A stretch of DNA of 61,990 bases, taken from positions 1 to 61,990 of the forward strand of contig NZ_DLHA01000023.1 in the NCBI RefSeq assembly GCF_002482975.1. The letters are read 5' to 3'. The translations under genes and the position numbers were made by a program. This document shows positions 42,046 to 50,260 of this stretch, piece by piece (position 1 is the first letter of the stretch; each line of letters opens with the position of its first letter). The DNA is from Flavobacterium sp. UBA7680 (lineage in GTDB: Bacteria; Bacteroidota; Bacteroidia; Flavobacteriales; Flavobacteriaceae). Below the pieces are notes generated by a model that saw only the letters and a list, made by a program, of their open reading frames with translations, searched no databases and had not been told where the DNA came from.

Positions 42046-43776
42046 ATGCAGCTATTTGACTGGATCGTACTTATTGTAACTCTTTTATTCATTGTTGGTT
42101 ACGGTTCCTGGAAAACCAAAGGAAGTAAAAACGTTGAAGATTTTATTTTAGGAAACAACGAAACGCCTTGGTATACCGTTGGACTTTCAGTAATGGCAAC
42201 TCAGGCCAGCGCAATTACATTTTTATCTACTCCCGGACAGGCTTATCATGACGGAATGGGTTTTGTGCAGTTCTATTTTGGACTGCCAATCGCAATGGTT
42301 GTTATTTGTTTGACCTTTATTCCGCTTTATCATAAAAATAAGGTTTTTACCGCTTACGAATTTCTTGAAAAACGATTTGATGTACAAACCCGTTCTCTTG
42401 CCGCTATTTTATTTTTAATTCAAAGAGGTTTAGGAACAGGATTAACGATTTATGCTCCTGCGATTATTTTATCGGCACTTTTAGGCTGGAACTTAACGGG
42501 TATGAATATTATAATTGGAGTTCTGGTTATTATTTATACTTTTTCTGGAGGAACTAAGGCCGTAAACGTTACGCAGAAGCAGCAAATGTTTGTAATTATG
42601 TCGGGAATGTTTATCACGTTTTTCCTGATTTTACATTACCTTCCAAATGATATGACTTTTACAAGCGCACTGCATATTGCCGGAGCAAATGATAAAATGA
42701 ATATTGTAGATTTTTCTTTTGATCCCGAAGAAAAATATACTTTTTGGAGCGGAATTACGGGCGGATTCTTTTTAGCACTCGCCTATTTTGGTACAGATCA
42801 ATCTCAGGTTGGAAGATATTTATCCGGAAAATCGGTAAAGGAAAGCCAAATGGGATTAATCATGAACGGACTTTTAAAAGTACCGATGCAGTTTTTTATT
42901 CTGTTAACCGGAGTTATGGTTTTTGTGTTTTTTCAATTCAATCCCGTTCCTTTAAATTTTAATCCGAATAATAAAATTGTAATTGAAAAATCGGCTTATA
43001 AAGAAGAATATCATGTTCTTGAAAAAAAGCTGGACAAATTATCTGAAGATAAAAAAGTAATTAACTTATTATATATCGATCAGTTGAATCAGGATTACGA
43101 TAATCCGATTCTTCGTAAAGAATTAGTCAATTTATCGAATAAGGAAAAAGATTTGCGTGATCGCGCCAAAGAAATAATTTCAAGAGCCGACAGCAACAGC
43201 GAAACCAACGATAAAGATTATGTCTTTTTCCACTTTATTCTTCATTATTTACCAAAAGGTTTAATTGGTTTATTGCTTGCAGTTATTCTTTCGGCAGCAA
43301 TGTCATCAACGGCTTCAGGGTTGAATGCTTTAGCTTCAACAACAGCAATTGATATTTATAAAAGAAATATCAAAACCGAAAAATCAGAGAAACATTATCT
43401 TAATGCCACTAAATTTTTTACACTGTTTTGGGGAATTATAGCAATCCTTTTTGCCTGCGTAGGAACTTTGTTTGAAAACTTAATTCAGCTTGTAAATATT
43501 ATTGGTTCGATTTTTTACGGAACTGTCTTGGGAATTTTCCTTGTTGGTTTTTACATAAAACGTGTTCAGGCAAAATCGATGTTTATTAGTGCCTGTATAA
43601 GCCAGTTTGTAATTATAATCATTTATTACTTTATGGTTTACAAACAAGAAAAACTGGGTTATTTATGGCTGAATTTTATTGGAGCAATTTTGACTATCGG
43701 TTTGGCTTTGATTTTGCAGTTTTTGTTCTTTAAAGGAGATAAAAAGGATAATAGTGATCTAATCTTAGAAGAATAA
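42046..43776 (+). CDS. Sodium:solute symporter (SSS family)
   Basis: 576 residues with about thirteen membrane helices. The family signature is spread over VGLSVMATQASAITFLSTPGQ (about 41-61) and the second conserved helix GGFFLALAYFGTDQSQVGRYL (about 236-256). A long charged loop (about 320-390, with EKKLDKLSEDKK and a coiled-coil look) is inserted between helices, then GLLLAVILSAAMSSTASGLN. The substrate is unknown; position after a PIG-L deacetylase suggests an acetylated sugar or related metabolite, which is inference. Confidence 0.88.
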   Translation: MQLFDWIVLIVTLLFIVGYGSWKTKGSKNVEDFILGNNETPWYTVGLSVMATQASAITFLSTPGQAYHDGMGFVQFYFGLPIAMVVICLTFIPLYHKNKVFTAYEFLEKRFDVQTRSLAAILFLIQRGLGTGLTIYAPAIILSALLGWNLTGMNIIIGVLVIIYTFSGGTKAVNVTQKQQMFVIMSGMFITFFLILHYLPNDMTFTSALHIAGANDKMNIVDFSFDPEEKYTFWSGITGGFFLALAYFGTDQSQVGRYLSGKSVKESQMGLIMNGLLKVPMQFFILLTGVMVFVFFQFNPVPLNFNPNNKIVIEKSAYKEEYHVLEKKLDKLSEDKKVINLLYIDQLNQDYDNPILRKELVNLSNKEKDLRDRAKEIISRADSNSETNDKDYVFFHFILHYLPKGLIGLLLAVILSAAMSSTASGLNALASTTAIDIYKRNIKTEKSEKHYLNATKFFTLFWGIIAILFACVGTLFENLIQLVNIIGSIFYGTVLGIFLVGFYIKRVQAKSMFISACISQFVIIIIYYFMVYKQEKLGYLWLNFIGAILTIGLALILQFLFFKGDKKDNSDLILEE

Positions 43777-43779
43777 TTA

Positions 43780-44124
43780 ATGAGATATTTAAAAAATATC
43801 TTCTTCTTCTCTGCTTCTTTTTCAGGAAAAGCTGGAAGAATTGAATATGGATTCTATTTATTATTTAGCATTTTATGCGGATGGTTTGCACTTTATTTAA
43901 ATAGTAAAGTTGATTTAGATAATGAGAAAATACTTTACCTGTTTTATGATTGCTTAATTATTTTACTGGTTTTAGTTCCTATGCAAGCTGCTGCAACAAG
44001 AAGATTACGAGATTTAAATGCAAATCCCACTTTTATTATTTTTAATTTTATTCCTGTTTTGAATATTGCATTTGCAATGTTTTTATTGTTTGTAAAATCA
44101 AAAACAAAGAAAATAAATGAATAA
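43780..44124 (+). CDS. DUF805-like small membrane protein
   Basis: 114 residues with three membrane helices and the DUF805 pattern: FSGKAGRIEYGFYLLFSILC (about 13-32), then AAATRRLRDLNANP (about 70-83) and a last helix FNFIPVLNIAFAMFLLF. It starts 3 bp after the symporter stop and overlaps the next gene by 8 bp. Function unknown. Confidence 0.75.
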   Translation: MRYLKNIFFFSASFSGKAGRIEYGFYLLFSILCGWFALYLNSKVDLDNEKILYLFYDCLIILLVLVPMQAAATRRLRDLNANPTFIIFNFIPVLNIAFAMFLLFVKSKTKKINE

Positions 44125-44800
44125 ACTCTTATACTTTTTTTTGCTTTTAAACTTCAATTTTTGCTTTTCTCAATTTGCAATTATTAAGGATACTGATGGA
44201 TTTGTGAATGTTCGCAACACTCCAAAGAAGGCAAATAACATTTCTGACAAACTAAATAATGGTTTTATAATCTATTATTTTAAGCAAAAAAACAATTGGT
44301 TAAGTATTTATTACAAAAAAAATGGTAAAGAATTAAACGGTTTTATTTATAAAGATAAAGTCAAATACATATATGATTATAAAAGTATTCCTTTAAAATC
44401 TAACACAAATGGGCAGGTAATTCTAGAAAATAACACCCTAAAAATTGAAGTAAAAGAAACTAATTTTGTGAAAGAAAAACACAAATTAAATTATCTCAAA
44501 AATTCAAGTGTATTAAATAAAATTGATGGTTCGGCTTTTTTAGGAACTGACGGAGGAATTCCTAAAAGAGAATATAAATCTATTGAAATAAAAATAAATA
44601 ATATCAAAGTTGAAATACCAAAAACTGCACTGCAAAATTTATATGAACCAAATTTGCAAAATACAAAAGCAAATTATGACGAATTAAATGATATTTTATA
44701 TATTCAATCTTCAAATAGTGATGGTGCTGGCGGTTATGACATAATGTGGATTATTGATAAAAAGAAATTTAAAAATCGAGTTGAATTCTATGGATTCTAG
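44117..44800 (+). CDS. Secreted protein with SH3-like domain
   Basis: 227 residues. A signal peptide (about 1-18) is followed by an SH3b-like segment (about 20-75) with DTDGFVNVRNTPKKANNISD and LNGFIYKDKVKYI, as in bacterial SH3 domains that bind peptidoglycan or peptides. The rest (about 85-227) is beta-rich, Lys/Asn-rich and unrecognised. Base composition is even more AT-rich than its surroundings. The start overlaps the DUF805 gene. Confidence 0.7.
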   Translation: MNKLLYFFLLLNFNFCFSQFAIIKDTDGFVNVRNTPKKANNISDKLNNGFIIYYFKQKNNWLSIYYKKNGKELNGFIYKDKVKYIYDYKSIPLKSNTNGQVILENNTLKIEVKETNFVKEKHKLNYLKNSSVLNKIDGSAFLGTDGGIPKREYKSIEIKINNIKVEIPKTALQNLYEPNLQNTKANYDELNDILYIQSSNSDGAGGYDIMWIIDKKKFKNRVEFYGF

Positions 44801-44840
44801 ATAATAAAACCTAAGAATTAAAAAATAATAGGGTATTAAA

Positions 44841-45272
44841 ATGACAAAAGAGGAGTTTTTATTTCATCTAAACGGTGCAAGTTTTGTGGCTCTGAAATTT
44901 GCCGAAAATTATGTCAAGGATAAATTGACTACTGATTTCAAGTATAATATAATTTTTACCCCGCCAAATGTCATCGGAAATATGGATCAATTTGATATTT
45001 ATCCAGAAGATGAAGGAATTATAAGACTGAATTTGACAGATAATGAAGTGGTAGAACTCCTTTATCGAAAAAACAAAATACCTGTTTGGATTGATATAAA
45101 TGTTCTTAAATCAAGCAGAAAAAGCACTACTTTCAATCTTTTATGTGCCGGAAGATATACTGATAATAAAGAAGAATATTATTATAATGACAATGGTTCA
45201 GGACCATTTGGAGTAAAAAGTCCAACGTTTCCTATTGGTTATAAAGAAGGCGAAAAATTTAGATTGAAATAA
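44841..45272 (+). CDS. Cytoplasmic hypothetical protein
   Basis: 143 residues without signal or membrane segment. It has a helix-rich start (MTKEEFLFHLNGASFVALKF) and a beta-rich end (TFNLLCAGRYTDNKEEYYY, FGVKSPTFPIGYKEGEKFRL). I do not recognise the family; its size and composition recall immunity-type proteins, but no toxin gene is adjacent. The gap to the preceding gene is 40 bp. Confidence 0.6.
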   Translation: MTKEEFLFHLNGASFVALKFAENYVKDKLTTDFKYNIIFTPPNVIGNMDQFDIYPEDEGIIRLNLTDNEVVELLYRKNKIPVWIDINVLKSSRKSTTFNLLCAGRYTDNKEEYYYNDNGSGPFGVKSPTFPIGYKEGEKFRLK

Positions 45273-45298
45273 ATTTATAATCTTTATAAAAGATAATT

Positions 45299-45787
45299 AT
45301 GCTTCAAAAAATTGTTTTAATGATATTACTTCTTTTGAGCCTTTCTGTCAAAAGCCAAGATACTAATGATACTGAAATAGTTGAAGATTATTCTATTGCT
45401 GATCAACTTTATACAAAATGCTTTGAAAATTTAAATCAAGGGATTGAAATTTTTGAAAAATACCCTCCTTTAAAAAGCAGGAAATTTTGTTCTCTTATTG
45501 AATGTATGTTTTTATATTCTTATAAAGAAGAAGATATAAAATTTGCAGCCGAAAAAAGATTAATAGGTATCGCTACTCAATTATACAACGCAGGAACTCC
45601 TGTTTATTTAACTATGGGAATGGATAGTTATTTATATGCTACAGAAAAAAATAAAAATCTTGAAGATGATGATCATCTTATTTATATTAATTACGGTGAG
45701 TGTACAAATCCAAGATTTTTATCAGATGCCGCTGAAATTATAAATAGACAAACTCTTTCGCTAATTAAGCAATCTACTTCCAAATAA
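45299..45787 (+). CDS. Secreted hypothetical protein
   Basis: 162 residues with a signal peptide (about 1-19, MLQKIVLMILLLLSLSVKSQ). The mature part is helical and acidic with three Cys (TKCFENL, KFCSLIECM) that could form disulfides. No domain recognised. It is 26 bp from the previous gene and precedes a palindromic repeat. Confidence 0.6.
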   Translation: MLQKIVLMILLLLSLSVKSQDTNDTEIVEDYSIADQLYTKCFENLNQGIEIFEKYPPLKSRKFCSLIECMFLYSYKEEDIKFAAEKRLIGIATQLYNAGTPVYLTMGMDSYLYATEKNKNLEDDDHLIYINYGECTNPRFLSDAAEIINRQTLSLIKQSTSK

Positions 45788-45818
45788 ATCTTTCTTTTAG
45801 ATCTAAAAAAACATAATC

Positions 45819-45920
45819 TTGTCATTCCGAGGAACGAGGAATCGCACTAGAAATTACGCACGGAAAAGCCCTAATCTTTGTCGAGTTACGAGTGCGATTC
45901 CTCGTTCCTCGGAATGACAA
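45819..45920. repeat. 30-bp perfect inverted repeat of the GTCATTCCGAGGAACGAGG family
   Basis: Arms 45819-45848 (starting TTGTCATTCCGAGGAACGAG) and 45891-45920 are perfect inverse complements, 42 bases apart. This family (GTCATTCCGAGGAACGAGGAATC) is common in Bacteroidota intergenic DNA. No other copy is in this window. Confidence 0.9.
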
Positions 45921-45973
45921 ACTTAATGTAAAAATCTCTATCTTTGAGTAACCCACTTCTTAAATAGAGCGTT

Positions 45974-46603
45974 ATGAAAGACCATAAAAAATACAGCAAT
46001 AAAACCAAAGCAGCTTTTATCCTGCTGATTGTAATGCTGATAATTTTATTGGGAAATTTCAATACACTTCGAAATTCTAAAAATGTAAATGACAATATCA
46101 ACGCCATTTATAATGACCGATTAGTTGTGGCACATTATATTTTTCAATATTCGAAACAACTTCATTTTATAAAATCCGAAGCTGAAAAACTGGATTTAAG
46201 CGATAATATCAAAAAAAATGAAATCATTCATACTTTAGACATCATTCACGATATTGATGATTTGTACGCTAAAACGGTTTTAACCAATAACGAAAAAAGA
46301 CATTTTGATGCTTTTCTGGGTTCTTGTAAAGAAATCAACAAACAAGTTGAAAACAAAAACTGGAATAAAATCGCTTATTCGAGCGCACAAGCTTTAAAAA
46401 CTTTAGAATCTTTATCTCAAATTCAAATTAAAGAAGGAAAAGCAAAGCTGGCAAATGCAAATGCAATGTACAGCAAAAACAATAGTTTAGGCCAGCTTCA
46501 AATTGCTTTACTTATAATTTTAGGCGGAATTACGTTTTACCTTTTAATTGTAAAGAAAATCAAAAGAAAAATCAAAATTCCGGAACCGCCTAGTATGAAT
46601 TAG
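45974..46603 (+). CDS. Membrane protein with periplasmic four-helix-bundle sensor-like domain
   Basis: 209 residues. Two membrane helices (about 13-30 and 177-197) flank a helical periplasmic part with FQYSKQLHFIKSEAEKLDLS and heptad-like leucines, as in the four-helix-bundle domain of methyl-accepting chemoreceptors. There is no HAMP or signalling domain. TATCTTTG (45939-45946) may be its -7 element. Role unknown. Confidence 0.7.
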   Translation: MKDHKKYSNKTKAAFILLIVMLIILLGNFNTLRNSKNVNDNINAIYNDRLVVAHYIFQYSKQLHFIKSEAEKLDLSDNIKKNEIIHTLDIIHDIDDLYAKTVLTNNEKRHFDAFLGSCKEINKQVENKNWNKIAYSSAQALKTLESLSQIQIKEGKAKLANANAMYSKNNSLGQLQIALLIILGGITFYLLIVKKIKRKIKIPEPPSMN

Positions 46604-46605
46604 TT

Positions 46606-47019
46606 TTATTTAAACTTCCTGTCTTCTTCCTTTATTTGAAGATCATTTATACTGGCATATCTTTTCTGCATTAAACCATTAGCGTCAAATTCCCAGTTTT
46701 CATTTCCATACGCTCTAAACCAATTTCCATTAAGATCCTGATATTCATACTCAAAACGTACTGCAATTCTATTTTCGGTATGTGCCCAGTATTCTTTTTT
46801 CAATTTGTAATTTCTCTCTTTCTTCCATTTTTCAGTTAAAAAAGCAACGATTTCCTCGCGTCCGTTAACGAATTTATCTCTGTTTCTCCATTCGCTGTCT
46901 ATTGTATACGCTTTTGAAACTCTTTCCGGATCCTGGCTATTCCATGCGTCTTCTGCCAACTGAATTTTTTCTTTTGCCGTTTCTAAAGTGAAAGGAGGCA
47001 GCGGTAATTTCTGTTCCAT
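46606..47019 (-). CDS. DUF1348 (NTF2-like) family protein
   Basis: 137 residues matching the DUF1348/SnoaL-like group: PPFTLETAKEKIQLAEDAWN, VSKAYTIDSEWRNRDKFVNG, VRFEYEYQDLNGNWFRAYGN and the closing YASINDLQIKEEDRKF. The start codon overlaps the TetR stop by one base (TAATG), so the two form an operon and this protein is probably the product controlled by the regulator. Cytoplasmic; substrate unknown. Confidence 0.85.
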   Translation of the reverse strand: MEQKLPLPPFTLETAKEKIQLAEDAWNSQDPERVSKAYTIDSEWRNRDKFVNGREEIVAFLTEKWKKERNYKLKKEYWAHTENRIAVRFEYEYQDLNGNWFRAYGNENWEFDANGLMQKRYASINDLQIKEEDRKFK

Positions 47020-47546
47020 TATTTTAAAATTAAAGTTTGAATTATTTTTTTTGATTGTTCTATTAACTCGTTTGATTTAAACATTTGGCTTTCAATTATA
47101 CAGCTTTCAAATAATAAATAAACATGATCTGATATTAGTTCATCTTTCAAAATATCCCTGAAAAAATTACGCAAGTTACTTTTATGGCTTTGAATTACGT
47201 TGAGAATCTTAACATTATCTGACGGAATCTCTGAAAGTATATTTAGGAAACTACAGCCTCTAAAGTTTTCTTTTTCATTCATATAAACCAAGAACTCAAA
47301 AGAAGCTAAAACTTTAGAATTTGAGTCTTCTGCATTGCTTGTAAACTTTAGTAATTCGTTAAACCAAAAGGAATGACGCTGCTCTAAAAATGCCACACAT
47401 AAATCTTCTTTAGATTTAAAATGTTGATAAAAACTGGCTTTTGCTACTTTAGATTCTTCAATAATCTGATTGATTCCCGTAGCATTATAACCTTGCTTAT
47501 GGAATAAAATAAAAGTCTTTTCTAAAATTCGTTCTCTGGGCTGCAT
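47019..47546 (-). CDS. TetR/AcrR-family transcriptional regulator
   Basis: 175 residues from MQPRERILEKTFILFHKQGY. The frame is open further upstream, but that part runs over the operator. The HTH is GINQIIEESKVAKASFYQHF (about 23-42). The C-terminal ligand domain is not diagnostic. A perfect 6-2-6 palindrome ACAGACAAGTCTGT lies about 45 bp upstream, consistent with autorepression of tetR and the coupled DUF1348 gene. Confidence 0.88.
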   Translation of the reverse strand: MQPRERILEKTFILFHKQGYNATGINQIIEESKVAKASFYQHFKSKEDLCVAFLEQRHSFWFNELLKFTSNAEDSNSKVLASFEFLVYMNEKENFRGCSFLNILSEIPSDNVKILNVIQSHKSNLRNFFRDILKDELISDHVYLLFESCIIESQMFKSNELIEQSKKIIQTLILK

Positions 47547-47589
47547 CTTCAATAAATTGGATATACAAATATAAATATTATTTAAATAT

Positions 47590-47607
47590 ACAGACAAGTC
47601 TGTCTGT
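47590..47607. promoter_or_regulatory. Probable TetR operator
   Basis: ACAGAC-AA-GTCTGT (47590-47603) is a perfect inverted repeat, extended by CTGT to 47607. It lies in the leader of the tetR gene, between it and the terminator of the DUF2911 gene. Confidence 0.65.
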
Positions 47608-47621
47608 TTTAATTTCAAAAA

Positions 47622-47652
47622 AAAATCCAAAACTTATAAAGCTTTGGATTTT
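47622..47652 (-). terminator. Terminator of the DUF2911 gene
   Basis: Stem AAAATCCAAA / TTTGGATTTT with an 11-base loop, followed on the minus strand by a run of T. It lies about 30 bases past the DUF2911 stop codon. Confidence 0.7.
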
Positions 47653-47681
47653 AGAATTTTTATATTGAAATTTTCAAGAAA

Positions 47682-48524
47682 TTATCTGCTCCATTCAGTG
47701 ATACTGTCTTTATTCATTTTTACGTAATCTTGATTGTTTGCAGCTTCTGCAGCAGCCAATGAAAGTTTAGCCGTTTCAACAGCACCTTTTTTATCACCTT
47801 GTTTTGCCTGGATTAATGATTTTAATCTTGAAACATAATAAGGTTTATCAGTGCTCATATCTAATGCTTTATCCACATAGATTTTTGCAGTATCTAAATT
47901 TCCGTTTGAAGAAAATAAATATTGTGATGCTGCATAATAATCATTCCAAGTTGGTCCAGCCAATGTTTTTTCGATACTTGCAATTGCATTTTTAGCAGTT
48001 GGAACTTCAAATTTTAAAGCAACGTGAGAGTTTTCCCAAGCCATTTCTAAATAAGCAAAGTTTTGATCTAAACCATTAATTCCAATTGTAAAAGTTTCAA
48101 CCGGAGTTGGTAATGCATTTTCTTTAACTGTAGTTTTTAAAACCACATAAGCATCGTTCCAGTTTTCAGGTAATCCCCAGTTGTCTGTAGAAAGATAAAA
48201 AATAACTTCCCAGCTTTCGATTTTAGGAATGGTATAAATTGCATATTTTCCTTTTTTCAAAGTTTTACCGTCAATTACAACATCGTCACTAAAATTAATA
48301 ACGGTATTTTCATTTGCTCCGGTTCTCCAAAGTTTACCAAACGGAACTAAGTTTCCAAAAACAGCTCTACCTCTGGCTCCCGGTCTTGAATACGTAACTT
48401 CAACATCCGTTAAACCCACTGTTTGTTTGATATAAGCTTTTGGACTCGCTTGCGGCGTTCTCACTTGTGCTTCAGCTGCAAAAGGCGCCAAAATGATGGC
48501 TAATGCAATAAGTATTTTTTTCAT
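47682..48524 (-). CDS. DUF2911 family secreted protein
   Basis: 280 residues from MKKILIALAIILAPFAAEAQ, a signal peptide. The DUF2911 domain (about 22-170) contains VGLTDVEVTYSRPGARGR, FGKLWRTGANENTVINFSDD and KKGKYAIYTIP. A C-terminal TPR-like region (about 190-280) follows. The family is common and abundant in Bacteroidota; no function is established. A strong TTG-N17-TAAATTTG promoter lies upstream. Confidence 0.88.
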   Translation of the reverse strand: MKKILIALAIILAPFAAEAQVRTPQASPKAYIKQTVGLTDVEVTYSRPGARGRAVFGNLVPFGKLWRTGANENTVINFSDDVVIDGKTLKKGKYAIYTIPKIESWEVIFYLSTDNWGLPENWNDAYVVLKTTVKENALPTPVETFTIGINGLDQNFAYLEMAWENSHVALKFEVPTAKNAIASIEKTLAGPTWNDYYAASQYLFSSNGNLDTAKIYVDKALDMSTDKPYYVSRLKSLIQAKQGDKKGAVETAKLSLAAAEAANNQDYVKMNKDSITEWSR

Positions 48525-48548
48525 TATAAGTTTTTGTTTGTTTTTGTT

Positions 48549-48576
48549 CAAATTTACGAATTCAATTACCTAACAA
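48549..48576 (-). promoter_or_regulatory. Bacteroidota-type promoter of the DUF2911 gene
   Basis: On the minus strand TTG (complement of 48574-48576) and TAAATTTG (complement of 48549-48556) are 17 bp apart, about 25 bp before the start codon. Confidence 0.75.
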
Positions 48577-48595
48577 ATGTTAAATTTTACATAAT

Positions 48596-49258
48596 TCAAG
48601 CCGTAAGCTGTGATATTTTTTGCGCATTCAGTTCGTTAAAATGATTGATAACAATATCAGCTTCTGATAAATCCTGCATGTGTGAATGATCGCTATTATA
48701 ACCTACACAGTATATTCCGGCAGCTTTTGCGGCCTTTACACCATTTGTGCTGTCTTCAATAATAATACATTCTTCTTTTGGCGCAATTGACAATGAAGCT
48801 GCATGATTAAAAATAGCCGGATTTGGTTTAGACTGCGGAAAATCTTCGCCACTAACTATATGAGAAAAATACTGATGCAGATTAAATCTTGTAAATACGC
48901 GCTCAATTGTAACTTTTGAAGCCGATGAAGCTAAAATCAGCTGAATTCCGTTTGCGTATATATCTTTAATTAAATCTTCAACTCCTTCTAAAAGATATAA
49001 ATCTTCTTTAGTATCAAAAGCATCATTAAAAATATTTCTTTTTCGTTGAATCAAATCTTCCACTTCGTGCTCAATTGTCGGAAAAAAACCTTTTAAACTC
49101 TGAAAAGTATTTTTAGTCGAAAATCCGGTAAACGAAGTATACATTTCCTCAGGAACTTCAATATTTAATTCTGAAAACTGCTTGTAGTAGGCATAACGAT
49201 GAACGGGTTCTGTGTCGACAATTACTCCGTCCATATCAAAAATTACTGTTTTAATCAT
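48596..49258 (-). CDS. HAD-superfamily hydrolase (beta-phosphoglucomutase-like)
   Basis: 220 residues. Motif I is DMDGVIVDTEP (8-18), motif II is LASSAS (about 110), the Lys is in DFPQSKPNPAIF (about 139-150), and motif III is EDSTNGVKAAKAAGI (about 168-182). The alpha-helical cap lies at 15-80. Subfamily IA members include beta-phosphoglucomutase and phosphoglycolate or sugar-phosphate phosphatases; the cap does not decide between them. Cytoplasmic. Confidence 0.88.
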   Translation of the reverse strand: MIKTVIFDMDGVIVDTEPVHRYAYYKQFSELNIEVPEEMYTSFTGFSTKNTFQSLKGFFPTIEHEVEDLIQRKRNIFNDAFDTKEDLYLLEGVEDLIKDIYANGIQLILASSASKVTIERVFTRFNLHQYFSHIVSGEDFPQSKPNPAIFNHAASLSIAPKEECIIIEDSTNGVKAAKAAGIYCVGYNSDHSHMQDLSEADIVINHFNELNAQKISQLTA

Positions 49259-49261
49259 TTT

Positions 49262-49405
49262 TTTTTTAAGTTTCTGAGTTGCTAAGATTCTAAGTTTTTG
49301 TTTCAGGTTTTCTTTGTTTCATGTTTCAAGTTACTGGATTGGGTAACTTTGACAAAGTTTACTCCGTTTAGAACGTGAAACCTGAAACTTTAAACTTGAA
49401 ACAAA
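49262..49405. repeat. Repeat words between the HAD and tcdA genes
   Basis: A TTTCTGAGTTGCTAAGATTC word (about 49271) is followed by GTTTCAGG/GTTTCAAG words and, at the other end, AACGTGAAACCTGAAACTTT and AAACTTGAAAC, which can pair with them. The related words GTTTCAAGTTTAAAGTTTCA are at about 50155-50180. Confidence 0.65.
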
Positions 49406-49410
49406 ACTTT

Positions 49411-50127
49411 CTACTCTTTCTTTAATAAGTAGCGAATTACAGTTTCCGCAGCGTGAAGGCCGAATAATCCCGGCATGTAGCTGTTTGTTCCGTAGAAAGA
49501 TTTTTTGAAGTTTTTTCCGTCGGTTAATTTTAAGCTGTTTTCGTTTTGGATTTCAGATGAAAAAACAACTTTTAATTTGTTGATATTTACCGCTTTTAAT
49601 CTCTTACGAATTGCTTTTGAGAAATAACAGTTTATAGTTTTAGAGATATCACCCACTTTTACTTTAGAAGCCAGCATCTTTCCTCCTGCTCCCATACTGC
49701 TGATGATTTTTACTCTTTTGCGTTTTGCTGCAATAATTAAATTCAGTTTTGGTGTAATACTATCAATACAGTCTAAAACATAATCAAATTCTGGAGAAAC
49801 GATTTCAAAGGCTCTTTCCGGAGATAAAAATTCCTGAACGCGGGTAAGCTTCAATTCTGGATTAATATCCATTAAACGATCTCCGACAATTTTAATTTTT
49901 GCCTCTCCCACTGTAGAATGCAAAGCTGGTAATTGTCTGTTAATGTTTGTAATATCTACAACGTCACCATCAACAATGGTCATGCTTCCTACTCCTGCTC
50001 TTGCTAAAAATTCAGCTGTAAACGATCCAACACCGCCTAAACCTACTACTAATACATTTGCATTACGCAAATTTTCTAATCCTTCCTTTGTAAATAAAAG
50101 CTCGGCTCTTTCTGTCCACTCTGCCAT
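49411..50127 (-). CDS. tcdA: tRNA threonylcarbamoyladenosine dehydratase TcdA
   Basis: 238 residues of the ThiF/E1-like family. The ATP-binding motif is VLVVGLGGVGSFTAEFLARAGVG (about 25-47), followed by the conserved DGDVVDITNINRQ (about 53-65) and DCIDSITPKLNL. The C-terminal FYGTNSYMPGLFGLHAAETV is typical of TcdA, which cyclises t6A to ct6A at position 37 of ANN-decoding tRNAs. The sulfur partner CsdE is not adjacent. A TatD-family gene lies upstream on the same strand. Confidence 0.9.
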   Translation of the reverse strand: MAEWTERAELLFTKEGLENLRNANVLVVGLGGVGSFTAEFLARAGVGSMTIVDGDVVDITNINRQLPALHSTVGEAKIKIVGDRLMDINPELKLTRVQEFLSPERAFEIVSPEFDYVLDCIDSITPKLNLIIAAKRKRVKIISSMGAGGKMLASKVKVGDISKTINCYFSKAIRKRLKAVNINKLKVVFSSEIQNENSLKLTDGKNFKKSFYGTNSYMPGLFGLHAAETVIRYLLKKE

Positions 50128-50182
50128 ATTATATTTTTTTGTTTTTTATTTTTGTTTCAAGTTTAAAGTTTCAGGTTTCATG

Positions 50183-50254
50183 TTTGTCAGGCTGAGCGAA
50201 GTCGAAGCCCCACGTCCAATTGGAGCGCCCTTCGACTTCGCTCAGGGTGACAAA
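50183..50254. repeat. Palindrome of the GAGCGAAGTCGA family
   Basis: Arms 50183-50207 (starting TTTGTCAGGCTGAGCGAAGT) and 50230-50254 (starting CTTCGACTTCGCTCAGGGTG) are near-perfect inverse complements separated by 22 bases. The inner palindrome at 9791-9846 belongs to the same family. Confidence 0.85.
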
Positions 50255-50260
50255 CTTATT

